From the IMG/VR virus record IMGVR_UViG_3300045976_000126, positions 1 through 56,225 of that record: DNA of 56,225 bases; one strand, 5' to 3'. The notes under the pieces were generated by a model. The model was not told the origin of the DNA and ran no database searches. It saw nothing but the letters and a program-made list of their open reading frames with translations. The position numbers were made by a program, and so were the translations under genes. Shown here one piece after another: positions 34,799-42,623 of the stretch; the first letter of the stretch is position 1; each line of letters starts with the position of its first letter. The stretch is from a virus.

Positions 34799-34918
34799 TC
34801 ACTTCTTGGTGCTCGGCCGATTGGGGCATTCGAGCGCTTCGTGCAGGATGCGCTCGCGGCGGGTGGTGAACCGTGCCGGGCAGTGCACGCACTTGAACCG
34901 CGCAAGCTTCTTGAACAT
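34799..34918 (-). CDS. 39-residue single zinc finger
   Basis: ATG 34918, 5 nt after the upstream TAG. A complete finger Cys-Val-His-Cys-x12-His-x3-Cys with basic flanks takes up nearly the whole peptide. Likely binds nucleic acid or a protein partner. P16 cassette. Confidence 0.6.
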   Translation of the reverse strand: MFKKLARFKCVHCPARFTTRRERILHEALECPNRPSTKK

Positions 34919-34923
34919 CACGA

Positions 34924-35151
34924 CTATTCCGCCCCCATGCTGGTCAGCGCGTCGATGGCCTCCCAGCCCTCGATGGTCAGCTGGTGGGCGGTGAGCTCGG
35001 CCGCCGGGTGCAAGAGGCCGCGCCGGATCAGGGCCACGACCGAACCGATACGCGGTAGCTGGCCCACCGGGGTTCCGGGGCCGTTGAGGTTGCGGTAGGC
35101 GTAGTACTGCAACGCCTCGCGCTGCGGTTCGGTGAGGTTCGGGTTGGCCAT
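34924..35151 (-). CDS. Small winged-helix-like protein (75 residues)
   Basis: ATG 35151 after GAGGACA. A Gln-Arg-Glu-Ala-Leu-Gln-Tyr-Tyr helix, a Val-Ala-Leu-Ile-Arg-Arg-Gly-Leu-Leu recognition-like helix, and Leu-Thr-Ile-Glu-Gly-Trp resemble small winged-helix folds with the phrase 'T-x-E-G'. First gene after promoter P16. A regulator is possible but unproven. Confidence 0.6.
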   Translation of the reverse strand: MANPNLTEPQREALQYYAYRNLNGPGTPVGQLPRIGSVVALIRRGLLHPAAELTAHQLTIEGWEAIDALTSMGAE

Positions 35152-35192
35152 GTTGTCCTCGATTCACGCTGTGGGGTGTCCGTTCACGAATG

Positions 35193-35221
35193 ACGCTACA
35201 CCCCGTGCGTGTGGGTGTCAA
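35193..35221 (-). promoter_or_regulatory. Core-type promoter P16, TTGACA-17-TAGCGT
   Basis: -35 at 35216-35221 in TTGACACCCACA, -10 at 35193-35198. The TAG stop of the upstream gene (35222-35224) abuts the -35. Marks the border between terminase genes and the accessory region. Confidence 0.8.
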
Positions 35222-35662
35222 CTAGGTTGGCAGGCCGCGCTCCCGGCGCAGCGCCACCACGTTGCGCACCACCTGCGCGTCCGGACGAAACCGCCGGCCG
35301 CCCGGGGCCTGCCAACGGCCGTCCGGCAGCTTGACCCACGCCGCCGGGTCGTGCTGCGGCGGCCGGCCCGAGGCGCGCGGCGGCCGATGCGTCGGCGGGG
35401 TGCCGGCGGCAGCCGTCAACGCGGTGCGCGGATCGGCCGCGTCCTGCTCGGTCAGCTGCGACAGGTCGTACTTGGCGTTGCGCGACCGCGCGTAGCCGGC
35501 AATCGTCACCTCGACGAACGCGCACTCGATCGCTCGGGCCAGCTCGGCCTGCGTGCGCACCACCGAGGCCCAGCCGCGCGTCAGCGGCGTCTCGATGCGG
35601 AAGCGGCCGTCGGACAAGCGTTCGACGGTGAGCGGAATCATGGTGGGCCGATGGGGGGCCAT
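35222..35662 (-). CDS. Unknown protein next to terminase (146 residues)
   Basis: ATG 35662 with GGAAGGCGG upstream. The first 75 residues (Val-Glu-Arg-Leu-x-Asp-Gly-Arg-Phe-Arg-Ile, then Leu-Thr-Arg-Gly-Trp) resemble a protein often found beside actinophage terminases. The second half is Pro/Arg-rich with a final basic helix. Function unknown. Confidence 0.65.
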   Translation of the reverse strand: MAPHRPTMIPLTVERLSDGRFRIETPLTRGWASVVRTQAELARAIECAFVEVTIAGYARSRNAKYDLSQLTEQDAADPRTALTAAAGTPPTHRPPRASGRPPQHDPAAWVKLPDGRWQAPGGRRFRPDAQVVRNVVALRRERGLPT

Positions 35663-35664
35663 CG

Positions 35665-37224
35665 CTACCGCCTTCCGGGCATCGCGTGGCGCAGGCCACT
35701 GGTCATGATCTGGTGGCGCTGAATCGCCCCCTGCGCGCGGCGGGGCGGCTGCGGCACGCCGCCCTTGGCCAGCCGCAGAACGGCGTACACGAACGCGTCT
35801 AGGCGGTCGGGCGACTCGGTCTCGTCGGTGGTCCAGGTGACGAGCTGGTCTTCGAGGCCCTTGAACGTGCCGACGAACCGCACGCGGTGCTGCTCGCACA
35901 GCGCGCTGACCGGCTCGGCGCGGACCCGCTTGCCCTGCTTGGCCCGGATCTTGTGGATGACCAGCGGCAGATCACCGCCGTGCCACTTCTCGGTCTCGCG
36001 GATCAGGTCGACCAGGGCCTGCCCGCCGTTGTTGACCTCGATGACGGCTTCATTGCAGTTCCACAGCTCGTAGACCCGGATGATCTCCTGTGACCACTTC
36101 GCGGGGGTGTCCCGCATCGAGTAGTCGCCCAGAATGTAGATCTTCCCGTCGCTGCCGAGGCCGGCGACCACGATGCCCGTCTCGTCGGGGTCCTGCCGGC
36201 CACGACGCGGCTTGTGCTCGTCGTCCGTCTTCCGGCCCTCGACGGCCGGGTCAATCGCCAGAACGATCTTCACCAAGGCGAACTCGTGCACGGTGCCGGC
36301 GGAATCAACCCACGTGCGCGGCAGCTCGGGGCAGCGGTCGGCGTCGATCTGCGCCTGCTTCCACAGCGCGCCCTCGACCTCTTCGAGGATGTCGCCGTCC
36401 AGCTCTTGCCGGCCCTTGGCGGTGCCGTCGAACTTGGCGTGCAGGGCGCGCAGGGTGGACGCCGGCAGATTGGCCCGGTTCGAGTCGGTGGTGCCGCGCC
36501 GGGTCACGCAGTGCGGATCGGCCAACAGTTCCTTGATCACCGACAGGGGCAGCGGCGTGGTGGTGGTGATGATCTGCGGGTGCCGGCCGAGCCGCATGCC
36601 GAAGAGCAGCATTTCCCACGCGTCCACGGCCCGCTTGGCCACCTGCGCCAGCTCGTCCACCCAAGCTCGGTGGTGCTGCGGGCCGCGCAGCCGGGCCGGC
36701 TTCTCGGCGCTGAACAGCTTGTACCGGCTGCCGGTCATCGGGATGATCAGCTCGCCGATCGACCGGTTCCACTGGTACTCGACGCCCATGCGCAGCAGGA
36801 CGGATTCGAGGCCGGACTCACCCTCGACGCAGGTATCCCGGGCGTCGGCGAAGGTGGGCGCGAGGATGGCCATCCGCCAGTTGCTGTTGAGCACCCCGGC
36901 GGCGGCCATGTCCTCGGCGGCCGAGCGCGTCTTGCCGGCACCTCGGCCGGCCAGGTACTGCGTGACGTCCCAGTCGCCCAGCGGCGTGCGCTGCTCGGGT
37001 CGGCAGGTGGAGCAGCTGTGGCACATGCGGCAGCCGTACGGCACGTGCTCGGGATCAGTGCACAGGCGGTTGACGCGATCCCAGTTCACCGCCAGCTCGC
37101 GACTTGGCCAGTTCGCCGGGTCCGGGTCGGTGCACGAGCTGTCGCGCCAGTCCCGGATCTCCCGCAGCCAGGGCGCGTCCGCCTCGGCTTCGAGGAGATC
37201 GGCGGCGGCGGCGAGGAAGCTCAC
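35665..37224 (-). CDS. terL: Terminase large subunit
   Basis: 519 residues from GTG 37224 in a GTGA overlap with the small subunit. Walker A Gly-Arg-Gly-Ala-Gly-Lys-Thr at residues 93-99, a Walker B-like Ala-Trp-Val-Asp-Glu near 190, a Thr-Thr-Thr-Pro coupling motif near 220, and a nuclease half with Ile-Asp-Pro, an acidic centre and Asp-Arg-Leu-Asp-Ala-Phe near the C-terminus. It packages DNA into proheads and cuts it. Five Cys at residues about 55-74, just before the ATPase, form an unusual cluster. Confidence 0.93.
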   Translation of the reverse strand: MSFLAAAADLLEAEADAPWLREIRDWRDSSCTDPDPANWPSRELAVNWDRVNRLCTDPEHVPYGCRMCHSCSTCRPEQRTPLGDWDVTQYLAGRGAGKTRSAAEDMAAAGVLNSNWRMAILAPTFADARDTCVEGESGLESVLLRMGVEYQWNRSIGELIIPMTGSRYKLFSAEKPARLRGPQHHRAWVDELAQVAKRAVDAWEMLLFGMRLGRHPQIITTTTPLPLSVIKELLADPHCVTRRGTTDSNRANLPASTLRALHAKFDGTAKGRQELDGDILEEVEGALWKQAQIDADRCPELPRTWVDSAGTVHEFALVKIVLAIDPAVEGRKTDDEHKPRRGRQDPDETGIVVAGLGSDGKIYILGDYSMRDTPAKWSQEIIRVYELWNCNEAVIEVNNGGQALVDLIRETEKWHGGDLPLVIHKIRAKQGKRVRAEPVSALCEQHRVRFVGTFKGLEDQLVTWTTDETESPDRLDAFVYAVLRLAKGGVPQPPRRAQGAIQRHQIMTSGLRHAMPGRR

Positions 37225-37805
37225 GCGGCCTCGACGATCCGCAGGTGCTTGGCCACCACCCGGGCGGCGATGGCTCGCTGCTCGGGGCCGATGCCGATCT
37301 CTTCGAGGCCGGCGGCGAAGGCCTGCCGCACCATGGCCGCCTGCTGCTCTTCGATGCGGGCGAGCCGCTCATCGATGTTGAGCCGGGCGAGGCTGGCCAG
37401 AACGGTGATCGCGCGGTCGAGGGCGCGTTCCCACACGATGATCTCGGCCCGTACCTGCTCGCCGCTCTGCTCGCTGGCGTAGCCCACGCTGGTCAGCGCG
37501 GCCAGCTCTTCGCGGCACAAGTCCTTCCACTGGACCACTTCGCCCGCGAGCTTCTGGAGTGCGCGCAGCGGGTCGGCGATAGCGTCGGCGACGCCGAGCC
37601 GTTGGGCGGCCTTGCCGATCTTCTCTTCGATTCGGGCGCGCTCGGCGGCGACACGCGCATTCGGCAGGTTCCCGCCGTGCAGGGGGCATCGCTTCTGGTA
37701 TTCGCGGGGGAATCGCCGGCAGGTGCCCGAGGGGTTGTTCTTCGTGGGGCCACTCTTGAGCTTGACGCCGCATCGTGGCGCGTCGGATGTCTGATTGCTC
37801 GGCAT
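37221..37805 (-). CDS. Terminase small subunit
   Basis: 194 residues from ATG 37805, directly before the large subunit. The N-terminus carries a Cys-x-x-Phe ... Cys-Pro-Leu-His-Gly-Gly zinc-like motif often seen at the start of actinophage small terminases. The rest is helical with Arg/Glu/Ala heptads, suited to forming a ring that recognises packaging DNA. Confidence 0.8.
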   Translation of the reverse strand: MPSNQTSDAPRCGVKLKSGPTKNNPSGTCRRFPREYQKRCPLHGGNLPNARVAAERARIEEKIGKAAQRLGVADAIADPLRALQKLAGEVVQWKDLCREELAALTSVGYASEQSGEQVRAEIIVWERALDRAITVLASLARLNIDERLARIEEQQAAMVRQAFAAGLEEIGIGPEQRAIAARVVAKHLRIVEAA

Positions 37806-37863
37806 GGCGTCCCCTTCCGTCCCGGGCGTGTCAAGCCCATACGAAAGGGTAACTGACCGGCGA
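37806..37863 (-). promoter_or_regulatory. Intergenic region with TTGACA and flanking GGGC arms
   Basis: TTGACA lies in GGGC-TTGACAC-GCCC, but no -10 occurs at 16-18 bp. It may be an operator-like site or chance; not counted as a promoter. Confidence 0.35.
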
Positions 37864-38289
37864 TCACTGGCCTAGCACCAGTGACTCGGCGTAGTGCGGC
37901 ATGTCGGCGTACGTGCAGGTGTTGACCACCAGGAACATGGCCGGCTCCCTGCGGTCGTACGGGTCAAGTGCGCGGGGAATCACACGCTGTGACGTGCGCA
38001 CGACGTAGGTCGGCCGGTCGTCCGGCATCACACCCAGCTCGACCAGCGCGTCAACGCAGTACTTCAGCGTCAGCGCGATGTTGTCCGAATCGGCCACCTT
38101 GTTGTTGCCCGGATACCACACCAGCTCGGCCGTGATCGGATGAACTTCACGGGGAATGCACCCCGCAGCAGCTTTCTTAGTTAGCAGTTTGATGCCGTTC
38201 CCGAGCCGCCACCGCTCAATTTTCGAGACGCGCGAATTGAGCGTCAGCGGCGGTCGCCGCCACGGTAGCGGGATGACGTACTCGGTCAC
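37864..38289 (-). CDS. RusA-like Holliday junction resolvase
   Basis: 141 residues from GTG 38289. The central part has the RusA-family order: Asp-x-Asp-Asn-Ile, a Lys followed by the helix Cys-Val-Asp-Ala-Leu, then Gly-Val-Met-Pro-Asp-Asp-Arg and a Val-rich strand. The Asp residues bind the catalytic metal. RusA-type nucleases resolve branched DNA before packaging, which fits its place next to the terminases. Confidence 0.8.
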   Translation of the reverse strand: MTEYVIPLPWRRPPLTLNSRVSKIERWRLGNGIKLLTKKAAAGCIPREVHPITAELVWYPGNNKVADSDNIALTLKYCVDALVELGVMPDDRPTYVVRTSQRVIPRALDPYDRREPAMFLVVNTCTYADMPHYAESLVLGQ

Positions 38290-38308
38290 CCCGCCATCGT
38301 AGCCGGTG

Positions 38309-39709
38309 TCAACTGCGCAGGAAGACCGACGGGATGAAACCGGTTCCGTCTGTCAGGTCGGCGGCGTAATCCAAGGTGAGCGGCCAGTTGGTGTAACCGC
38401 CGCCCTTGTACTTCGCGAACAGGGTGGCCAAGAGCTTTCCGTTGGTGCCGGCCATGTTCTGAAACAGGAACTCGGGCGCATCGGAGTAGTTCCGCACGCT
38501 GACTGCGACCGCGCGCAGGCCGTCGGCCGTGGGGGTGGGAACCCCGCTGATCGGCTTGTCGATCTTCGCGGCGTTCGGCACCCACATCGTGTCGTCCGAC
38601 ACGGAGCTGCCCAGCAGATTGCCGGCCCCGCCGCCGGCCGGGACGTCGTAGATGGCGAAGCCATTCAGACCCGAGGTGCCGTTCCACGCTGCCGTGCCGT
38701 CGGCGCGGAACGTGAACGCGCCGCCGATCGGCACGCCGGCCTTGACCGGCACCAGCGCCACCCAGACCTCGCCGTTGATCGTGGACAGGTCACGGCACAC
38801 GTACAGGGGGATATTGCAGCTGTGGCCGCCGAAGCGGGCCGCAGCCGGGTCGGGGGAGGCGGGCACGGACTGCACGGCGGTGTGCGCCAGCGCGAGATCG
38901 GCCTGCACGGCGGCCGACAGGTCCGCGCCGGGGATGCCGCCGCCCGGTTTGACATAGGCGGCGCTCGCCGTGCTCTGCGCGGCGTCGGCGGTGGCCTGCG
39001 CCTCGGTGGCGGCCGTGGCCGCGTTGCCGGCGGTTGTCTGCGCCGTGGCAGCCGCGCTGGCCGCCGAGTTGGCGGTGCCCACGGCGGAGCTGACGCCAGC
39101 GGTCAACGCGCCGAGGTCGGTCGTCAGGTTGGTGACGGCCGACTGCGGCACCGCGCCCACGCCGATCTTGGGGTTGGCCGGGTCGGTGTTGTCGACGTCG
39201 ATCGTGCCGTTGAGCGCGGCCACGGTCTCGACGGCCGCGCCGCCCCCGCCGGGCGGCAGGTATTCCGGGGGCACTTTGCCGCCCACCAGCGGGGCCACGG
39301 TGGCCCCAACGGCGGACAGCGGCAGGTAGCTGGCCGCCGGGGCCGGGGTGGGTGCCGCTGCGGCGAGCAGCTGTTCGAGGCTGGCATCGGCGTTGATCAC
39401 GGCGAAGAACTTGCGGTGCCACGTGGCCCCGCCGGGCAGCGTGGCGTCGATCGTGATCTCGTACGCCCAGCCCGACGGCGAGATGCCGGTGATGGTGCCG
39501 GCCGGCATGGGGTCGGCCGCCGTGGTCAGCGTGCCGTCCGAGGCGATCGGATACGTCCAGACGCCGGGCGTCATCACCACGTGGTCGACGCCGTTGGCCA
39601 GCGGGTAGGGCATGCGGAAACTGACGCTGCCGCCCGTCGCGGTGATCCCCTTGTTGGTGGTCACCTTGCCGGTGACCATGACCGGCGTGACGCCGGGCGG
39701 CAGCGTCAT
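38309..39709 (-). CDS. Tail fibre / receptor-binding-like minor tail protein
   Basis: 466 residues from ATG 39709. The N-terminal 115 residues are beta-rich (Gly, Thr, Val). A Pro/Gly linker leads to a long Ala/Thr-rich segment (about residues 215-270) typical of a trimeric helical stalk. The last 170 residues are a beta-rich head with Asn, Gly and Trp. The plan fits a fibre. It lies next to the lysin and away from the main tail genes. Confidence 0.7.
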   Translation of the reverse strand: MTLPPGVTPVMVTGKVTTNKGITATGGSVSFRMPYPLANGVDHVVMTPGVWTYPIASDGTLTTAADPMPAGTITGISPSGWAYEITIDATLPGGATWHRKFFAVINADASLEQLLAAAAPTPAPAASYLPLSAVGATVAPLVGGKVPPEYLPPGGGGAAVETVAALNGTIDVDNTDPANPKIGVGAVPQSAVTNLTTDLGALTAGVSSAVGTANSAASAAATAQTTAGNAATAATEAQATADAAQSTASAAYVKPGGGIPGADLSAAVQADLALAHTAVQSVPASPDPAAARFGGHSCNIPLYVCRDLSTINGEVWVALVPVKAGVPIGGAFTFRADGTAAWNGTSGLNGFAIYDVPAGGGAGNLLGSSVSDDTMWVPNAAKIDKPISGVPTPTADGLRAVAVSVRNYSDAPEFLFQNMAGTNGKLLATLFAKYKGGGYTNWPLTLDYAADLTDGTGFIPSVFLRS

Positions 39710-39712
39710 CGG

Positions 39713-40696
39713 TCAGCCCGCCGCCGGGGTCGACGCCGCCTTGTTCAGCACCGCGAGCAGGGCCTGCACCTGCGCCTGCGCGAGACCGGCGGACAGCAGG
39801 GCGTCGGCCACCTTGTTGGGGTCGATGGTGCCGAGCGTGACCGACTTGACGGCGGCCAGCAGCTCGGCATCGCGCTGCTGCTCGGCGGTGGCCTGCACGT
39901 CCAGCTTGGCCATGAGCGCGTCCAGCTTGGCCGCGTTGGCCACGGACTGCGCCTTCGCGTCCTGCGCTGCCTGGTCGGCGTAGCCGAGGAAGTTCATCGG
40001 CTTGTCGGTGATCTGCTTCCCGTCCTTGTCGACCAGCCCGTCCGGGCTGATCATCTCGGTCCAACTCAACTCGTCCACCATGCCCTTCTGCTGCTGCCCG
40101 AAGTCGTCCTGCTTGGACTCGTTCACGTCGCACTCGACCTTGTCCACCCAGACCGAGCCGATGCGCTGAATCAGGTGCGCACGCTTCTCGACGTTCGCGC
40201 CCGACCACGCCATGGTCTGCCACACGTACTTGACCAGGCCGGCGTCCAGCGCCCTGCTGACCGCCCAGTACCCGCCGTACACGCCCATGCGGGCCGGGCC
40301 GAGCACCGAGAGCGCGCCGGCCAGGTAGTCGCCGACCGGGCCGAGCTTGGCCCGGGGGTCGGGGTTGTTGGGCGCGTAGTCGGGGATGTCGAAGTCGACG
40401 GCCATGTACACGGGCCAGCCGGGCAGGCCGACGGCCGTGCACTGGACGTCGGCCGCCCTGGCGTCGACCTGGCCGGCGGCATAGCCGGCGGTGGCCCGGT
40501 CGGGCTGGCCGATGATCTTCTTTTCCCACACGACCGCGATGGCGACGCCGTTGGCCCGCAAGTCCTGAACCTCGGGTGCCGTGAGGTTGGCCCGGCCGCT
40601 CAGCCCGTTGTCGAGGTAGCGCACAACGAACCCGTAGTTCTGGGCTCGGATGGACCGGCCACTCGGCCGGCCCCCGCTGTAGTCCAACCCGAGCAT
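39713..40696 (-). CDS. Endolysin, DUF1906 glycoside-hydrolase-like
   Basis: 327 residues from ATG 40696. Residues 1-190 match the DUF1906 (Rv2525c-like) TIM-barrel pattern: Leu-Gly-Leu-Asp-Tyr at the start, Phe-Val-Val-Arg-Tyr-Leu, a Val-Trp-Glu-Lys strand, Tyr-Met-Ala-Val-Asp-Phe-Asp, and Val-Tyr-Gly-Gly-Tyr. These enzymes are thought to cut peptidoglycan sugars. The C-terminal part is helical (Gln/Ala/Leu) and may bind the wall. Lysis genes on the same operon as helicase are unusual. Confidence 0.8.
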   Translation of the reverse strand: MLGLDYSGGRPSGRSIRAQNYGFVVRYLDNGLSGRANLTAPEVQDLRANGVAIAVVWEKKIIGQPDRATAGYAAGQVDARAADVQCTAVGLPGWPVYMAVDFDIPDYAPNNPDPRAKLGPVGDYLAGALSVLGPARMGVYGGYWAVSRALDAGLVKYVWQTMAWSGANVEKRAHLIQRIGSVWVDKVECDVNESKQDDFGQQQKGMVDELSWTEMISPDGLVDKDGKQITDKPMNFLGYADQAAQDAKAQSVANAAKLDALMAKLDVQATAEQQRDAELLAAVKSVTLGTIDPNKVADALLSAGLAQAQVQALLAVLNKAASTPAAG

Positions 40697-40735
40697 GGCC
40701 GCCCCTTCCCGTCGTTGTTGACACGGTACCCGAGG

Positions 40736-42070
40736 TCAGCTGCGGTCGGTGATGTCGCCGTAATGCGCCCGCCACGCCAGCTCGACCACGCCGGTCGGGC
40801 CGTGCCGGTTCTTGGCCAGGTCGAACTTCACGATGCCCAGATCGGACGAGACCTCGGTGCCGTTCATCTCGACCGTCTCGGTCGGGCGACTGATCAGCAC
40901 CACACCGTCAGCGTCCTGTTCGAGGCTGCCGGTCTCGCGCAGGTGGTGCAGCATCGGCTCGCCGGTCCCCTGCCGGTTGAGCTGGGCCAGCGCGATCACC
41001 ACGATGTCGAGCTCTTTCGCCAGCCGCTTCAGCGCGCCGGACATGCCGGCCACCTGCTCTTGCCGGCTGTTGCCAGGGCCACCGTGCAGCAGCTGCACGT
41101 AATCGACGACGATCAGCCGCAGGTCGTGCTTGCGCTTCCACCGTCGGGACTGGGCGGTGATGAACGGGATGGACATGTTGGGGGCGTCGCTGATGGCCAG
41201 CGGCAAGTCCACCGACCGCATCCACTCGCCGTGCACCTTGGCGTCGAGCAGGGACCGCTCGGACGGGGCAAAGCTGGTGAAGTCGGACAGCTCGGCGCGC
41301 AGGGCACGCGCCATCCACCTGTCCATGATCTCGCGCCGGGCCATCTCGGCCGAGAACATGATCGTCGAGTAGCCGGATTCGGCCGCGTACTGGCCGAGCG
41401 CGCCGCCGGCCAGCGTCTTGCCGTCGCCGGGCCGCGCGCCGAACACGTACATGCCGCCGGGGCGCAGGCCGCCGCCGCTGAACAGCCGGTTGAGGTCGGA
41501 CCACGGCGTGGGGATCAGGTCGAGCATGGGGCCGCCGGCCAGTTCGCCGAGGTACTCATCCACGTAGTCGACGACGCGGATCACGCCGTCGTCAGCGGCT
41601 GCGGTGCCCTCGATCTCGCGCCAGGTCTCCGAGGCCTTGGCCAGGATGACGTCCAGCGAGCTGGCGTCGCCCATGTCGGCCAGCTGGGCGAGACGCTGGC
41701 CGAGCGCTCCGACCTTGCGAAGCCGGGAGGCGTCGTGCACGCGCTGCGCCGAGACGAGCGCCCACTCGGGCAGGGACGCGCCCGAGCACTCGCGGGTGAG
41801 CACCTCGCGGCAGTGGGCCAGCTGGCGGCCGGACAGTCTGCGGCCGAGCTCGTCGAGCATGCCGCCGATTTCCAGCACGTCGCCGCTCTCGCGGTAGGCG
41901 GCGGCGACGGACCAGATCACGGCCCGGGCCGAACTGGTGAAGTCGGCGGCCCGCACGAGCCGCAGCGCGTCGTCGAGCACGTCGGCCAGGTTCGGGTACA
42001 TCACCAGGCCCATGAGCGCGATCTCGTCGGCTTCGACTTGCTGCTGCCGGTCGGCAGCGGACAGGGTCAC
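40736..42070 (-). CDS. DnaB-type replicative helicase
   Basis: 444 residues from GTG 42070 in a GTGA overlap. N-terminal helical domain (about 1-150), then RecA-like ATPase with Walker A Gly-Ala-Arg-Pro-Gly-Asp-Gly-Lys-Thr at 211-219, Phe-Ser-Ala-Glu-Met near 240, and Walker B Leu-Ile-Val-Val-Asp-Tyr at 319-324, and an Ala-Gln-Leu-Asn-Arg-Gln motif near 362. Unwinds DNA at the phage fork. No phage polymerase was found, so the host polymerase is probably recruited. Confidence 0.9.
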   Translation of the reverse strand: MTLSAADRQQQVEADEIALMGLVMYPNLADVLDDALRLVRAADFTSSARAVIWSVAAAYRESGDVLEIGGMLDELGRRLSGRQLAHCREVLTRECSGASLPEWALVSAQRVHDASRLRKVGALGQRLAQLADMGDASSLDVILAKASETWREIEGTAAADDGVIRVVDYVDEYLGELAGGPMLDLIPTPWSDLNRLFSGGGLRPGGMYVFGARPGDGKTLAGGALGQYAAESGYSTIMFSAEMARREIMDRWMARALRAELSDFTSFAPSERSLLDAKVHGEWMRSVDLPLAISDAPNMSIPFITAQSRRWKRKHDLRLIVVDYVQLLHGGPGNSRQEQVAGMSGALKRLAKELDIVVIALAQLNRQGTGEPMLHHLRETGSLEQDADGVVLISRPTETVEMNGTEVSSDLGIVKFDLAKNRHGPTGVVELAWRAHYGDITDRS

Positions 42071-42534
42071 CGCTCGGACCGGAACGAGTCGGCGTTCTTC
42101 TCGGCCCAGCGCCGCCACTCGGCGTCCGGCAGGGCGGCCATGACGCGCTCGGCGATGCCGCCGCTCTTCACCCACTCCCACCGGTTGTCCTGCCAGTGGC
42201 GTTCCATCTCCACGGGGGTCGGGGTCTGCTCGAAGGCGTCGGCCACGAACTGCTTGGCCACGGGGTGTCGCCAGCAGAACATCTTGGCCAGCTTGAGCAG
42301 GTTGCGCTGGCGCAGCACCTGCTCGTGCACGTGGGCAATCCGGATGTAGCCGGTGCGGTTCAGGTTCAGCCAGCGCACGGCCGCCTCGACCTCATCGGGG
42401 GTCCACTCGCCGTCTTCGGCGGCCAGCATCCACCGCTGCACAACGATCTTGTCGAAGGCCTCGGACACGTCGAGCAGGTTCAGCAGCCGGCCCAGTTCCT
42501 CGGGCGTGATCCGTTGTGGCACAATGGCATTCAT
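42067..42534 (-). CDS. Helicase-adjacent protein, possible loader
   Basis: 155 residues from ATG 42534. Helical throughout, with Trp and Arg and a charged end. It is translationally coupled to the helicase gene and follows the winged-helix gene, the usual spot for a helicase loader or zinc-free primase partner. No loader motif is recognised, so the role is positional. Confidence 0.55.
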   Translation of the reverse strand: MNAIVPQRITPEELGRLLNLLDVSEAFDKIVVQRWMLAAEDGEWTPDEVEAAVRWLNLNRTGYIRIAHVHEQVLRQRNLLKLAKMFCWRHPVAKQFVADAFEQTPTPVEMERHWQDNRWEWVKSGGIAERVMAALPDAEWRRWAEKNADSFRSER

Positions 42535-42563
42535 CAGCCGTACTCGCCTTTCCGGTTGGTCTG

Positions 42564-42590
42564 CCCCGGGACGTTCCAGCGTCGCCGGGG
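42564..42590. terminator. Hairpin after the replication-protein gene
   Basis: CCCCGG and CCGGGG arms with GACG/CGTC pairs and one bulged base. Lies 34 nt past the stop at 42624. Confidence 0.55.
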
Positions 42591-42623
42591 TCTTTCCTGT
42601 CTAGCCGATCTTGCATCTCGGCG

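Noticed and set aside
38305-38312. GTTGACACC at the end of the fibre gene
   Set aside because: It overlaps the stop codon by chance; no -10 at the right distance and no CCCACC extension.
40715-40722. TTGACA on the plus strand between helicase and lysin genes
   Set aside because: Points against the genes and has no -10; kept only as a possible lone operator.
38306-42349. 1347-residue open frame on the plus strand
   Set aside because: It is antisense to the fibre, lysin and helicase genes, which have clear motifs. Its composition (Arg, Gly, Val, Leu, His) is the usual shadow of high-GC coding on the other strand.
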